From the NCBI GenBank assembly GCA_965657935.1, contig CBFHQE010000071.1, positions 1 through 15,257 of the forward strand: 15,257 nucleotides of DNA, in the 5' to 3' direction. Position 1 is the first letter of the stretch, and every line of letters begins with the position of its first letter. The notes below the pieces were generated by a model. The model did no database searches, was not told where the DNA came from, and saw only the letters and a list, made by a program, of their open reading frames with translations. Positions 1-6,621 of this stretch are shown piece after piece. The translations under genes were made by a program, and so were the position numbers. Source of the DNA: Maricaulis sp965657935. Its GTDB lineage: Bacteria; Pseudomonadota; Alphaproteobacteria; Caulobacterales; Maricaulaceae.

Positions 1-531
1 CTGAACAAAGCTGATAACATCCGTTACGCCGTCCACAAGGGATGCATGGGAACTCGCGCGCTCCAGCTCAGCCTGTGAGCGGGCCAGACCCAGCAGATAC
101 ACGGTGTGGCCATAGGTCTCGACATTGAAGTTGACGCTGCGGATATTGCGATCCGAAAGCAGGCGAGCCCGCACACGCTGGGTAATCCAGGCATCGCGGG
201 TACGGTCTCGGAAACCGGCAGACTGGCCGACGCCAATCTCGTTGGCAACCGCCCGTACAGCAACGGACGACCAGGTCAGGCACTCTGCCATTCGCTTGTC
301 ATCCTCGCGCGGGACCGTTCCGGTCAGCAGGGCTATGCCCTCGGTGACCTCGACGTCCACACCCTCAAGCGCGAAGCCTTCAGTCCGCAACATGGCGGAT
401 TTGATCGAGAGAGACGCATTGGCGTCATCAAGCTCCCGTCCGATCGAGCGTTCCGGCTGGATGGTAGAACAGGCCGCAAGCAGCGACGTGGCCAGAATGA
501 GCATGCCTGTCAGGCCTCGGCTAAGGCTCAT
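1..531 (-). CDS. Two-BON-domain outer-membrane lipoprotein, DolP/YraP-like (C-terminus off the window)
   Basis: The reading frame starts at ATG 531 and runs off the left edge after 177 codons without a stop, so the C-terminus is missing. A strong AGGAG at 541-545 lies 9 nt before the ATG. Residues 1-20 are a lipoprotein signal peptide with lipobox L18-A19-A20-C21, so lipidation at Cys21 is expected. Two BON-like repeats follow, at about residues 36-101 and 112-177, each with the alternating-hydrophobic pattern ending in a 'V..V.NEI' or 'GV.DVISFV' strand. In E. coli the dual-BON lipoprotein DolP (YraP) binds anionic phospholipid and supports outer-membrane integrity, and it lies in the same cluster as rsmI, lpoA and yraN. 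The context here (yraN and rsmI upstream, lpoA divergent) supports orthology or close analogy. A gap of 183 nt separates it from yraN, so it may have its own promoter. BON family is near certain; the DolP role is inferred. Confidence 0.85.
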   Translation of the reverse strand, partial: MSLSRGLTGMLILATSLLAACSTIQPERSIGRELDDANASLSIKSAMLRTEGFALEGVDVEVTEGIALLTGTVPREDDKRMAECLTWSSVAVRAVANEIGVGQSAGFRDRTRDAWITQRVRARLLSDRNIRSVNFNVETYGHTVYLLGLARSQAELERASSHASLVDGVTDVISFVQ

Positions 532-714
532 GGGAGGTCTCTCCTGTCAATCTCGTGCGCCCCGAATCACATCAATACACCAGCCGCTATCACGCATCAC
601 CTAATAGGATGGAAAGATCCGAGCAGTGCCAGGATTGTTTCTCCTCTTCTCACGGGAAAAGTGCCCGTCAAAGCCATCTCGCGCCGAATTTCTCCGATCA
701 AGCAGTCCGGATAC

Positions 715-1101
715 TCACAGCAGGTCCCGCGCGACAAACTCTTCGGGCTCCCAGGCGGCGCGTTCGTGTTTCGGCCAGCGCCAGGGCGCGACGAGAACCA
801 GATCATAACGCATGGCGAGATGATGCAGGCTGGGCCGTCCGGAACGCCAGATGGTGGCCGCGCGGGTCAGACGGCGGGTTTGATGGAAGCTCAGCGCCTG
901 GCGGGCCTGGTCAACACTTGGCCGAGCCTTCACCTCGATGAATGCCAAAACCTCGCCGCGACGCGCCACCAGATCGATCTCTCCGGCGGCTGTGCGAGCG
1001 CGATGGTCAAGAATGCGGTAGCCCTGCAAGAACAGCATCAGCATGGCGAAACGCTCGGCCAAGCGACCGAAAGCCTCCGCCCGCTGACGCCGTCCGCTCA
1101 C
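715..1101 (-). CDS. yraN: YraN / UPF0102 family nuclease-like protein
   Basis: This 128-residue protein has the length of the UPF0102 family (about 110-130). The start is GTG at 1101-1099, and it overlaps the rsmI stop as GTGA, so it is probably translated by coupling to rsmI. The family hallmarks are present: an N-terminal 'AEAFGRLAE' helix, 'LQGYRIL' near residue 26, 'GEIDLVA' at 40-46 and 'IEVKAR' at 55-60. E41, D43, E56 and K58 match the D/E...E-x-K arrangement of restriction-endonuclease-like folds. Biochemical function is not settled; a Holliday-junction-resolvase-like or other nuclease fold is generally assumed. It sits between rsmI and the BON lipoprotein gene, as in many proteobacteria. 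Identification of the family is firm, the activity is not. Confidence 0.93.
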   Translation of the reverse strand: MSGRRQRAEAFGRLAERFAMLMLFLQGYRILDHRARTAAGEIDLVARRGEVLAFIEVKARPSVDQARQALSFHQTRRLTRAATIWRSGRPSLHHLAMRYDLVLVAPWRWPKHERAAWEPEEFVARDLL

Positions 1102-1994
1102 CGGCCGGCTTCTTTAAGAGCGAGCGCGCGGGCATAGACGTCTCTGCGCGGCCAGCCTGATTGATCAGCGACCAGCGCCGAGGCTTCCTTGATGCGCATT
1201 TCAGCCAGCGCTATCTGCAGGGCCTTGTCGATGCGGGCCTGGTCCCAGCCATCATCACTGGGGGGGCCGATAACAATGACGACCTCGCCGCGCGGTGCGC
1301 CACATTCGGTAAACGCGGCCGCCAATTCAGGGAGCGTGCCACGACGGGCTTCCTCATGCAGCTTGGTCAGCTCCCGGCACACCGCGCCCTGGCGCTCGCC
1401 GAAAACCTTCGCGGCGCTGGCCAGGCAATCCGGTACGCGCGAGGCGCCTTCATAGAAGACCAGGGTCGACTTGGCCGTCGCAAATCCCTCCATCCAGCTC
1501 TCGCGAGCGGAGGCCTTGGGCGGCGGGAAACCGGCAAAGGTGAAACTGTCTGTGGGTAGCCCGGCGATGCAGAGCGCCGACAGGACCGCAGACGCCCCCG
1601 GTATCGCGGTGACGCCATACCCGGCCTCGATCACATCTCTGGCAAGCTTGAAACCCGGGTCAGAAATCAGTGGTGTGCCAGCATCGGAGACCAGGGCGAT
1701 GCGCGCACCATCCTGGAGGCGCTCCAGTACCATCGGCCTTATCTTTTCCCCGTTATGGTCATGATATGACTGCAGTCGGGCCTGAATATCATAGGCATCG
1801 AGCAGGCGCCGGGTGACGCGTGTATCCTCGGCCAGGACCAGATCCGCGCCTGCCAACACGTCGAGCGCGCGCAGGGTGATATCACGCAGATTGCCGATCG
1901 GCGTCGAAACCACATAAAGCCCCGGCTCAAATGCTTGCCCGCTCGGGCCAGTCCGGCTAGCTTCGGGCTGTAATTTCCGGGGTGATCCAGTCAT
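1098..1994 (-). CDS. rsmI: 16S rRNA (cytidine(1402)-2'-O)-methyltransferase RsmI
   Basis: RsmI methylates the 2'-O of C1402 in 16S rRNA with S-adenosylmethionine, acting in the decoding centre of the small subunit. With ATG 1994 as start the protein has 298 residues (E. coli 286). Signature blocks in order: 'TPIGNLRD' at 31-38, 'EDTR' at 56-59, 'HDHN' at 78-81, 'LVSDAGTPLISDPG' at 101-114, 'IPGASA' at 131-136 and 'YEGASR' at 181-186. These are the tetrapyrrole-methylase-fold elements of the YraL family. The open frame continues far upstream, but that part is antisense to lpoA and carries no family sequence; about 25 residues before 'LYVVSTPIG' is the normal spacing. Only a weak GAGA-type ribosome site precedes the ATG. 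The start codon shares the CATG at 1992-1995 with the divergent lpoA, so its promoter should lie inside the lpoA coding region. The stop overlaps the yraN start. Confidence 0.96.
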   Translation of the reverse strand: MTGSPRKLQPEASRTGPSGQAFEPGLYVVSTPIGNLRDITLRALDVLAGADLVLAEDTRVTRRLLDAYDIQARLQSYHDHNGEKIRPMVLERLQDGARIALVSDAGTPLISDPGFKLARDVIEAGYGVTAIPGASAVLSALCIAGLPTDSFTFAGFPPPKASARESWMEGFATAKSTLVFYEGASRVPDCLASAAKVFGERQGAVCRELTKLHEEARRGTLPELAAAFTECGAPRGEVVIVIGPPSDDGWDQARIDKALQIALAEMRIKEASALVADQSGWPRRDVYARALALKEAGR

Positions 1995-3669
1995 GTTCTC
2001 AGATATCGTTTCGCGAGTCCTCGACGCAGGCCTGCGTCTGCCGTCAGTCGTACGTCCAGGCTCGCTGATCCTGACCGCTTCACTGACACTTGCCGCCTGC
2101 GGTACTACATCCACCCCGCCTCCGCCACCCGTCATCGTCGACCAGCCACCCGTTGAAGAACCGGTGGAAGAGCCGAAACCGGAACCGGTGGACGAGGTTG
2201 AGGAACTGACCGGCCTCATCCCACCGCACATGGCTGACCGGGACCTCGCGCGCGTCGCTGTCCTGCTGCCATTCTCTGCGGAAAGCGGTGGGGCACGCGC
2301 TGAGGCGATCCGCCTGCTGCGAGCAGCAGAGCTGGCCCTGTTTGAGCGGGGCGGTGGCAATCTGGTCCTGATCCCGAAAGACACACAGGGCACAGCTGAC
2401 GGCGCGCGGGACGCGACCCGGGCCGCGATCGAGGACGGAGCAGACATAATAATCGGCCCGCTGTTTGCGCCAGCTGTTCGTGCGGCGGGTGAAGTCGCGC
2501 GCCAGTCCGAAATTCCGGTCGTGGCCTTTTCTACCGATACGACAGCTGCTGGAGATGGTGTCTACCTGCTGAGCTTCCCGCCGGAGATCGAGGTCGAGCG
2601 AATTGTTGAATACGCCGCGCGCCAGGGTGTCTGGAAATATGCGTATCTGGGCTCTCAGAACCGCTATGGCATGGCGGTCTACAACGCGCTCCAGAACTCC
2701 GCCAATGACACGATGGGCTATGTCTCAGCGGAGGCGTTCTACACGGGTGACGTCGAAGCCATGTCCCGCGCATCGGCGCGCCTCGCCGAGGGGGCCTTCC
2801 CGCCGCTGACGCCGGAACAGGCCGAAGAACTCCGTCGCCGGCAGTGGATCCCGGACCCGGAAGCCGCTTTCCAGGCCGTCCTTTTGCCCGAAGGTGGAAC
2901 GCGTTTGCGGGCGCTCGGTCCGCTGCTGATTTCCCAGCAGGTCGACCCGCTGGTCGTGCGTTTCCTGGGGACAGGGCTGTGGAATGATGAAGACCTGCTG
3001 CGTGAGCCGGCGCTGAATGGTGGCTGGTTTGCCGGCCCGGACCTGGACATGCGTGAGCGTTTCGACGCCACCTATGAAGAGACCTATGGCAGCGAGCCGT
3101 CCCGCATTGCAAGCCTCGCCTATGACGCCATGGCTCTTGCAGCGCACCTTGACGGCGGTGAGTTGGGCTATGGCCGCGAGGCTCTCGAAGACCCGCTGGG
3201 TTTCCAAGGCGCAGACGGCCTGTTCCGCTTTGGCGAGGACGGCGTGATCGAACGCGGCCTGGCAATCTATGAAGTCCGCTCCCGCGGATTCCGTGAAATC
3301 GAGCCGGCGCCGCTGAGCTTTGACCAGCCGCGTGTCGATCCCCTGCTGATCGAACAGCTGCAGCGCGAACGATATTCTCGCGACGTGGAAACCGCGCTCG
3401 AGCTGGGCCTGCCCATCCCGCCGGACCCGTTTTCCGGGCTCGAGGAAGAGGCGGACGAACCACAACTGCGCGTCATCATCGGTGACGAAGATGCTGGACT
3501 GGTCGAGGACGAGTCTACCGAAAAGCCGATCGACTACACGCTCTTCCGCCTGGATATGCCGGAAGACTATCCGCGTCCGGGAGACGAAGAGATCTTCTAT
3601 GACGAGGATGGAAACCCGGTCGATGCCGATGGCAATCCCATCGAGCTGGATGATGAAATCGAAGGCTAG
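1993..3669 (+). CDS. LpoA/YraM-like penicillin-binding-protein activator, lipoprotein with acidic tail
   Basis: The product is a 558-residue predicted lipoprotein. The signal peptide has a long N-region (R8, R15, R21) and a lipobox L33-A34-A35-C36. A Pro/Glu-rich linker (about 41-70, starting with five consecutive prolines) follows. From about 85 to 450 the sequence reads as a type I periplasmic-binding-protein fold of the YraM/LpoA class: 'RVAVLLPFS' near 87, 'DIIIGPLFAPAV' and 'IPVVAFSTD' are the typical first-lobe strands, and 'IASLAYDAMALAA' is a typical late helix. In E. coli LpoA activates PBP1a from the outer membrane; in alphaproteobacteria the partner is inferred. Residues from about 483 to 558 form a very acidic extension ending in two 'D-x-D-G-N-P' repeats. 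GGGGTGA at 1978-1984 serves as ribosome site. No other in-frame ATG, GTG or TTG exists before the lipobox, so the start is firm. Start and stop codons both overlap neighbours on the opposite strand. Confidence 0.85.
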   Translation: MFSDIVSRVLDAGLRLPSVVRPGSLILTASLTLAACGTTSTPPPPPVIVDQPPVEEPVEEPKPEPVDEVEELTGLIPPHMADRDLARVAVLLPFSAESGGARAEAIRLLRAAELALFERGGGNLVLIPKDTQGTADGARDATRAAIEDGADIIIGPLFAPAVRAAGEVARQSEIPVVAFSTDTTAAGDGVYLLSFPPEIEVERIVEYAARQGVWKYAYLGSQNRYGMAVYNALQNSANDTMGYVSAEAFYTGDVEAMSRASARLAEGAFPPLTPEQAEELRRRQWIPDPEAAFQAVLLPEGGTRLRALGPLLISQQVDPLVVRFLGTGLWNDEDLLREPALNGGWFAGPDLDMRERFDATYEETYGSEPSRIASLAYDAMALAAHLDGGELGYGREALEDPLGFQGADGLFRFGEDGVIERGLAIYEVRSRGFREIEPAPLSFDQPRVDPLLIEQLQRERYSRDVETALELGLPIPPDPFSGLEEEADEPQLRVIIGDEDAGLVEDESTEKPIDYTLFRLDMPEDYPRPGDEEIFYDEDGNPVDADGNPIELDDEIEG

Positions 3670-4811
3670 GGAATAAGCGCCATCGAGACACCATCGCCAA
3701 GCACCTGACCCTCGCGGGTCAGCGCGAGGCGGCCACCGTCCCGGCGCAGATAACCGAGCTCAATCATGCGCAGACACTCTGTCTCGTTGATTCCCAGTCC
3801 TGTGAAGCTCTCGACTTCGGTGAGGTCGAGGCCGGACGCGATCCGTAATCCCATCAGGACCCGCTCCGTTCGCTCATCTTCAGCGCTGAGCGTTTCCAGG
3901 GATTTCACACCCCAGCCCGTGGAGACGACCTGTTCGATATACTCCTGCGGGCGCCGGGCGGCCTCGGTGGCAAGGCGGCCCGACCGGTTTAGCGTCCCCA
4001 GGCGCCCGTGAGCGCCCGGCCCAATACCAATCCAGTCGCCGCCTTCCCAATACAGCCTGTTGTGCCGGGATTGCGCCGCCAGATCACGGGCATGATTGGA
4101 GATTTCATATCGCTCGTAACCGGACGTTGTGAGCACCTCATCGGTGACGCCAAAAAAGTCCGCAGCATCATCCGGCTCCAACGCCAACTGGTCGCCGCGC
4201 GCCACGCGTTTGCCAAACGCGGTACCGCTCTCGATCGTCAGCTGATAGGGCGAGACGTGTCCGACACCAAGCTGGGTCGCCCGGAGCAATTCTCCTCGCC
4301 AATGCTCCAGTGTCTGACCATGCCAGGCATAAATCAGATCCAGAGACACCTGATCAACGGCATTCAGGGCGGCTTCGACTGCGCGAGAAGCGTCGTCAGC
4401 ATTATGATCCCGACCCAGACGGGAAAGAGCCTCACCGTCAAAGCTCTGGACCCCGATCGACAGCCGGTTGATACCCAGCGAGGCATAGTCCGCGAAGCTC
4501 GCCATGTCGTTGGGGTTGGCTTCCAGGCCGATCTCCGGGTTGCTCTCGAACCCCCACACGTCCGCAGCCGCGTCTACCAGACGACGCAAACCGTCTGGCG
4601 AGAGCAGGGAAGGTGTGCCCCCGCCGAGATGCAAGCTGGTCAAACGACGCGATCCGGTCCTCTCCCGCCAACCACGCATATCCGCCAAAATCGCATCCAG
4701 CAGCGCGTCTTCCGAACCCTTGGGTCGATAGACGTTGAAATCACAATAGGGGCAGATGCGCACGCAATAGGGCCAATGGATATAGAGGCCCAGAGCGCCG
4801 GACAGGCTCAC
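3666..4811 (-). CDS. hemW: HemW-like radical SAM protein (heme chaperone)
   Basis: This 381-residue protein (E. coli HemW 378) begins at GTG 4811, which overlaps the rdgB stop as GTGA. GGAG about 8 nt upstream supports that start. The radical-SAM [4Fe-4S] motif is C16-x3-C20-x2-C23 followed by D24-F25, the HemW pattern rather than that of true HemN (C-x3-C-x2-C-x-C). Further blocks are 'GGGTPSLL' at 63-70, 'EANP' at 97-100, 'INRLSIGVQSF' at 114-124, 'YEISNHA' at 235-241 and the HemW-typical 'HNRLYW' at 250-255. HemW binds heme and is thought to insert it into respiratory enzymes; such genes are often mislabelled coproporphyrinogen III dehydrogenase. Its TAG stop shares the CTAG at 3666-3669 with the lpoA stop, and no terminator hairpin is visible between these convergent genes. 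Confidence 0.95.
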   Translation of the reverse strand: MSLSGALGLYIHWPYCVRICPYCDFNVYRPKGSEDALLDAILADMRGWRERTGSRRLTSLHLGGGTPSLLSPDGLRRLVDAAADVWGFESNPEIGLEANPNDMASFADYASLGINRLSIGVQSFDGEALSRLGRDHNADDASRAVEAALNAVDQVSLDLIYAWHGQTLEHWRGELLRATQLGVGHVSPYQLTIESGTAFGKRVARGDQLALEPDDAADFFGVTDEVLTTSGYERYEISNHARDLAAQSRHNRLYWEGGDWIGIGPGAHGRLGTLNRSGRLATEAARRPQEYIEQVVSTGWGVKSLETLSAEDERTERVLMGLRIASGLDLTEVESFTGLGINETECLRMIELGYLRRDGGRLALTREGQVLGDGVSMALIP

Positions 4812-5413
4812 GCCTTGAACTCCGCCGCGATCATCGCCTCAAGTGCCCGGCCGCGATGGCTCATGGACTTCTTCTCGTGAGCACTCATCTGCGCGAAGGT
4901 TTGCTCATGCCCCTTGGGCTGAAAAATCGGATCATAGCCGAAACCTGCTTCCCCGCGGGGCGGCCAGACAATCTCGCCTTCAATCTCACCGCGATAAAGG
5001 CGTGTCTTCTGGCCCGGCCGGGAGACTGCAATGACACAAACAAAACGCGCGAAGCGGTCTTCTGATGCCTTCGCTTCGAGCTTTTCATGAACAATCCGCA
5101 TGGCCCGGTCAAAATCTCGCGGCTCGCCGGCCCAGCGCGCAGAATAAATGCCAGGATCCCCGTCCAGCGCGTCGACGGAAAGTCCGGAATCGTCAGCCAG
5201 GCATACCAGACCGGTCGCCTTGGTCGCCGCCTCGGACTTGAGCGCTGCATTGCCCTCAAAGGTGGATTCCGTCTCTTCCGGCTCCACAAGGTTAATATCA
5301 GCAGCAGATTTCAAGACCAGCCCGCGAGGCGCAAGAATATCGCCTAGTTCCCTGATTTTGCCAGCATTATGGCTCGCCAAAACCCAGGTTCTCGCCATCT
5401 GTTGCTGCTTCAT
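4808..5413 (-). CDS. rdgB: RdgB/HAM1 non-canonical purine NTP pyrophosphatase
   Basis: The enzyme hydrolyses ITP, dITP and XTP to monophosphates and keeps deaminated purines out of DNA and RNA. The conserved blocks are all present: 'LASHNAGKIREL' at 12-23, 'ADDSGLSVDAL' at 73-83, 'GDPGIYSARWAG' at 85-96, 'GFGYDPIF' at 157-164 and 'KSMSHRGRAL' at 182-191. I place the start at ATG 5413 (201 residues), because GAAGGTGG lies 5 nt upstream on that strand. ATG 5398 (196 residues, nearly the E. coli length of 197) is a good alternative but has no ribosome site. The frame is open further upstream, but that AT-rich stretch is not family sequence. hemW follows with a 4-nt overlap. Upstream, where rph is usually found, there is instead a divergent small-gene module. 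Confidence 0.96.
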   Translation of the reverse strand: MKQQQMARTWVLASHNAGKIRELGDILAPRGLVLKSAADINLVEPEETESTFEGNAALKSEAATKATGLVCLADDSGLSVDALDGDPGIYSARWAGEPRDFDRAMRIVHEKLEAKASEDRFARFVCVIAVSRPGQKTRLYRGEIEGEIVWPPRGEAGFGYDPIFQPKGHEQTFAQMSAHEKKSMSHRGRALEAMIAAEFKA

Positions 5414-5584
5414 TACCGCCACCTTCATATCGCATTTCGAAAAATTCATATCGAAAAACGATATTTTTTGCTTGCGTCCTTCAAACATATCATTTATCGA
5501 TAAACAACATGGACGGGAAACATCGTCCTGAAAACACGAATGACAACGGTAATTGGTCAGATGCAAGTAGAAGGAAACAGAAAA
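5414..5584. other. Divergent AT-rich control region between rdgB and the small-protein/DUF2975 module
   Basis: These 171 bases separate two divergent transcription units and are much richer in A and T than the flanking genes. They hold the three palindromic sites listed separately. A weak plus-strand sigma70-like pair can be drawn, with TTGCGT at 5472-5477, a 17-nt spacer and TATCGA at 5495-5500 inside the third palindrome. It matches the consensus at only about half its positions, so I do not claim it as a promoter. The segment also contains the ribosome sites for rdgB (about 5420-5427, minus) and for the 38-residue gene (5569-5575, plus). Confidence 0.6.
5427..5503. promoter_or_regulatory. 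Three ATATCG-N5-CGATAT-like operator candidates
   Basis: The central copy at 5448-5464 is a perfect inverted repeat, ATATCG-AAAAA-CGATAT. A left copy at 5427-5443 reads ATATCG-CATTT-CGAAAA and a right copy at 5487-5503 reads ATATCA-TTTAT-CGATAA. The right copy contains the perfect 12-base palindrome TTTATCGATAAA at 5493-5504. The left and central copies start exactly 21 bp apart, and each carries the direct repeat TTCATATCG (5424-5432 and 5445-5453), so they would face the same side of the helix. This is the normal look of a multi-site operator for a dimeric regulator. The Cro/C1-type protein encoded at 6346-6573 is the obvious candidate ligand by proximity, but this is inference, and another regulator could bind here. 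The sites also lie in the rdgB leader. Confidence 0.55.
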
Positions 5585-5701
5585 ATGGTCAGGCCCGAAA
5601 ATTCCAACAGTCGCAACTTTGCAGCGGCAGTGATTAACCTGGTGCTGCTGGTAACGGTTGCTGCAGGCGCGTTCTACGCTATCGCTCCGGTGGTTGCATG
5701 A
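5585..5701 (+). CDS. 38-residue single-span membrane protein, unknown function
   Basis: ATG 5585 opens a 38-codon frame ending at TGA 5699-5701. AGAAGGA at 5569-5575 lies 9 nt upstream, a good ribosome site. The product starts with a short polar N-terminus (residues 1-11, including R3 and R10) and then has one continuous hydrophobic stretch, about residues 12-38, with 'VINLVLLVTVAAGAF' at 16-30. Positive charges before the helix predict N-in/C-out orientation. I recognise no family. It is the first gene of a plus-strand set with the DUF2975 and Cro/C1 genes, 82 nt ahead of the DUF2975 gene, and a strong hairpin fills that gap. Small one-helix proteins often bind and tune larger membrane proteins, so a partnership with the DUF2975 protein is possible but not shown. 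It could also be a chance frame; the ribosome site and the clean transmembrane composition argue against that. Confidence 0.6.
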   Translation: MVRPENSNSRNFAAAVINLVLLVTVAAGAFYAIAPVVA

Positions 5702-5713
5702 TTTCGCAAAGCC

Positions 5714-5762
5714 GATGAGATTGGCCCAGCGGCCGCAAGAAGACCGCAGGCCAATCTTCATC
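5714..5762 (+). other. Long stem-loop between the small-protein and DUF2975 genes
   Basis: GATGAGATTGGCC (5714-5726) pairs with GGCCAATCTTCATC (5749-5762), leaving one bulged T. Inside it GCGG (5729-5732) can pair with CCGC (5744-5747), giving an extended hairpin with an 11-nt terminal loop. No T-run follows, so it is not a standard intrinsic terminator. It ends 9 bases before the purine-rich ribosome site of the DUF2975 gene. Possible roles are mRNA stabilisation or processing, setting the ratio of the two products, or regulated access to the downstream start. Confidence 0.65.
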
Positions 5763-5783
5763 GATGAGTAGGAAGGGAAGGGA

Positions 5784-6332
5784 ATGAAAGCACTAGGACG
5801 CGGATCTCTGGCTTCGGCCTTGAAGATCGTGCTCGATGTAGCGTGGTATCTATCCTGGGCCGGCTTGGTCCTGGCCTCGCTATTTCTCGTCGCGGCCGGC
5901 GCTGCATTCATCATGAACTTCCTGGGCTATCAGCCCGGTGTGTTGTCAGAGACGCTTGCGGCCTTACATGACTTCGGGATGTTCTTCCCGCTGCTCGTCG
6001 CCGAGATTGTCGCCCTGATGATTGTTGTAGACCGGCTCCGCCGGATTTTCGGAACCCTTGTGGCTGGAGATCCCTTCGTGCCGGAAAATGCAGGTCATCT
6101 GCAGGTCATCGCGATTGCCATCGCCGCCTATCAGATCCTGCGTCATGTATTCCAGGGTTCCGTGGCCATGCTGCTGACCTTGGTAGACCAGCCAATCGGT
6201 GGTGGCGTTGAGCTAGACGTCGCACCGGACATCAATCTCGGTGGCTGGTTCGCAGTGATTGCACTGCTGGTATTCGCGGAAGTGTTCCGTGAAGGCGCGC
6301 GGATGCGCCAAGAACAAAAATATACGATTTAG
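5784..6332 (+). CDS. DUF2975 family four-helix membrane protein (YoaS-like)
   Basis: The 182-residue protein has four hydrophobic segments at about 18-46, 64-84, 106-132 and 152-168. The 'GDPFVPENAGHLQVI' stretch at 95-109 and the charged end 'FREGARMRQEQKYTI' match the DUF2975 pattern, in which the last residues read roughly 'EEN.LTI'. The ribosome site is GGAAGGGAAGGGA directly before ATG 5784. Function is unknown for the whole family. It is typically encoded next to a small Cro/C1 regulator, as in the B. subtilis yoaS/yozG pair, and that is what is seen here. Its stop overlaps the ribosome site of the regulator gene, so the two are co-translated. Family call is good; a role in sensing a membrane or growth state would be speculation. 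Confidence 0.82.
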   Translation: MKALGRGSLASALKIVLDVAWYLSWAGLVLASLFLVAAGAAFIMNFLGYQPGVLSETLAALHDFGMFFPLLVAEIVALMIVVDRLRRIFGTLVAGDPFVPENAGHLQVIAIAIAAYQILRHVFQGSVAMLLTLVDQPIGGGVELDVAPDINLGGWFAVIALLVFAEVFREGARMRQEQKYTI

Positions 6333-6345
6333 GGAGGCGCCGCTC

Positions 6346-6573
6346 ATGCCAATTCGCGTCACTCTCGATCGAATGCTCCTGGAGCGCCGCATGTCGCTGA
6401 CTGAACTGTGCGACCGTGTCGGCATCACAATGGCCAACCTGTCTATCCTGAAGACAGGCAAAGCCAAGGCCGTTCGCTTCTCAACCCTGGAAGCGCTGTG
6501 CAAGGAGCTGGGTTGTCAACCGGGGGACTTGTTGTCCTTCGACGAACATGAGGACGAAGACGCAGCCGATTAG
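6346..6573 (+). CDS. Small Cro/C1-type helix-turn-helix regulator (YozG-like)
   Basis: This 75-residue protein is almost entirely one Cro/C1 (XRE) domain. 'MSLTELCDRVGITMANLSILKTGKAKAVRF' (about residues 16-45, shown here as a region) contains the helix-turn-helix, followed by 'LEALCKELGCQPGDLL' at 48-63, the usual closing helices of the YozG/HTH_26 type. An acidic tail (66-75) ends it. AGGGAGG at 6331-6337, overlapping the DUF2975 stop, sits 8 nt before ATG 6346; this selects 6346 over an open frame that begins inside the DUF2975 gene. Such proteins usually repress or activate their own membrane-protein operon. The palindromes at 5427-5503 are the natural place to look for its binding. Confidence 0.88.
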   Translation: MPIRVTLDRMLLERRMSLTELCDRVGITMANLSILKTGKAKAVRFSTLEALCKELGCQPGDLLSFDEHEDEDAAD

Positions 6574-6621
6574 GCGCGACGCCCTCGAATACGGAATTCA
6601 TTCGCCGGTGTGTGAATGATG

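Noticed and set aside
532..714. Extra small gene or terminator between yraN and the BON gene
   Set aside because: Only a 5-bp stem (ACGGG/CCCGT near 657-673) without a T-run on the right strand is seen, and no frame with both a ribosome site and protein-like composition.
106..1137. Long plus-strand open frame across the BON and yraN region
   Set aside because: It is antisense to two recognised genes, has no family sequence, and results from high-GC codon use on the other strand.
1995..2447. N-terminal extension of rsmI
   Set aside because: The extension is antisense to the lpoA signal peptide and linker, and RsmI normally begins about 10-30 residues before the 'TPIGN' block.
2531..3463. Minus-strand open frames inside lpoA
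   Set aside because: Compositional shadows: Arg/Pro/Gly-rich with no recognisable domain, opposite a gene with clear family sequence.
5414..5914. N-terminal extension of rdgB
   Set aside because: It crosses an AT-rich control region and the antisense of two plus-strand genes; the family begins at 'WVLASHN'.
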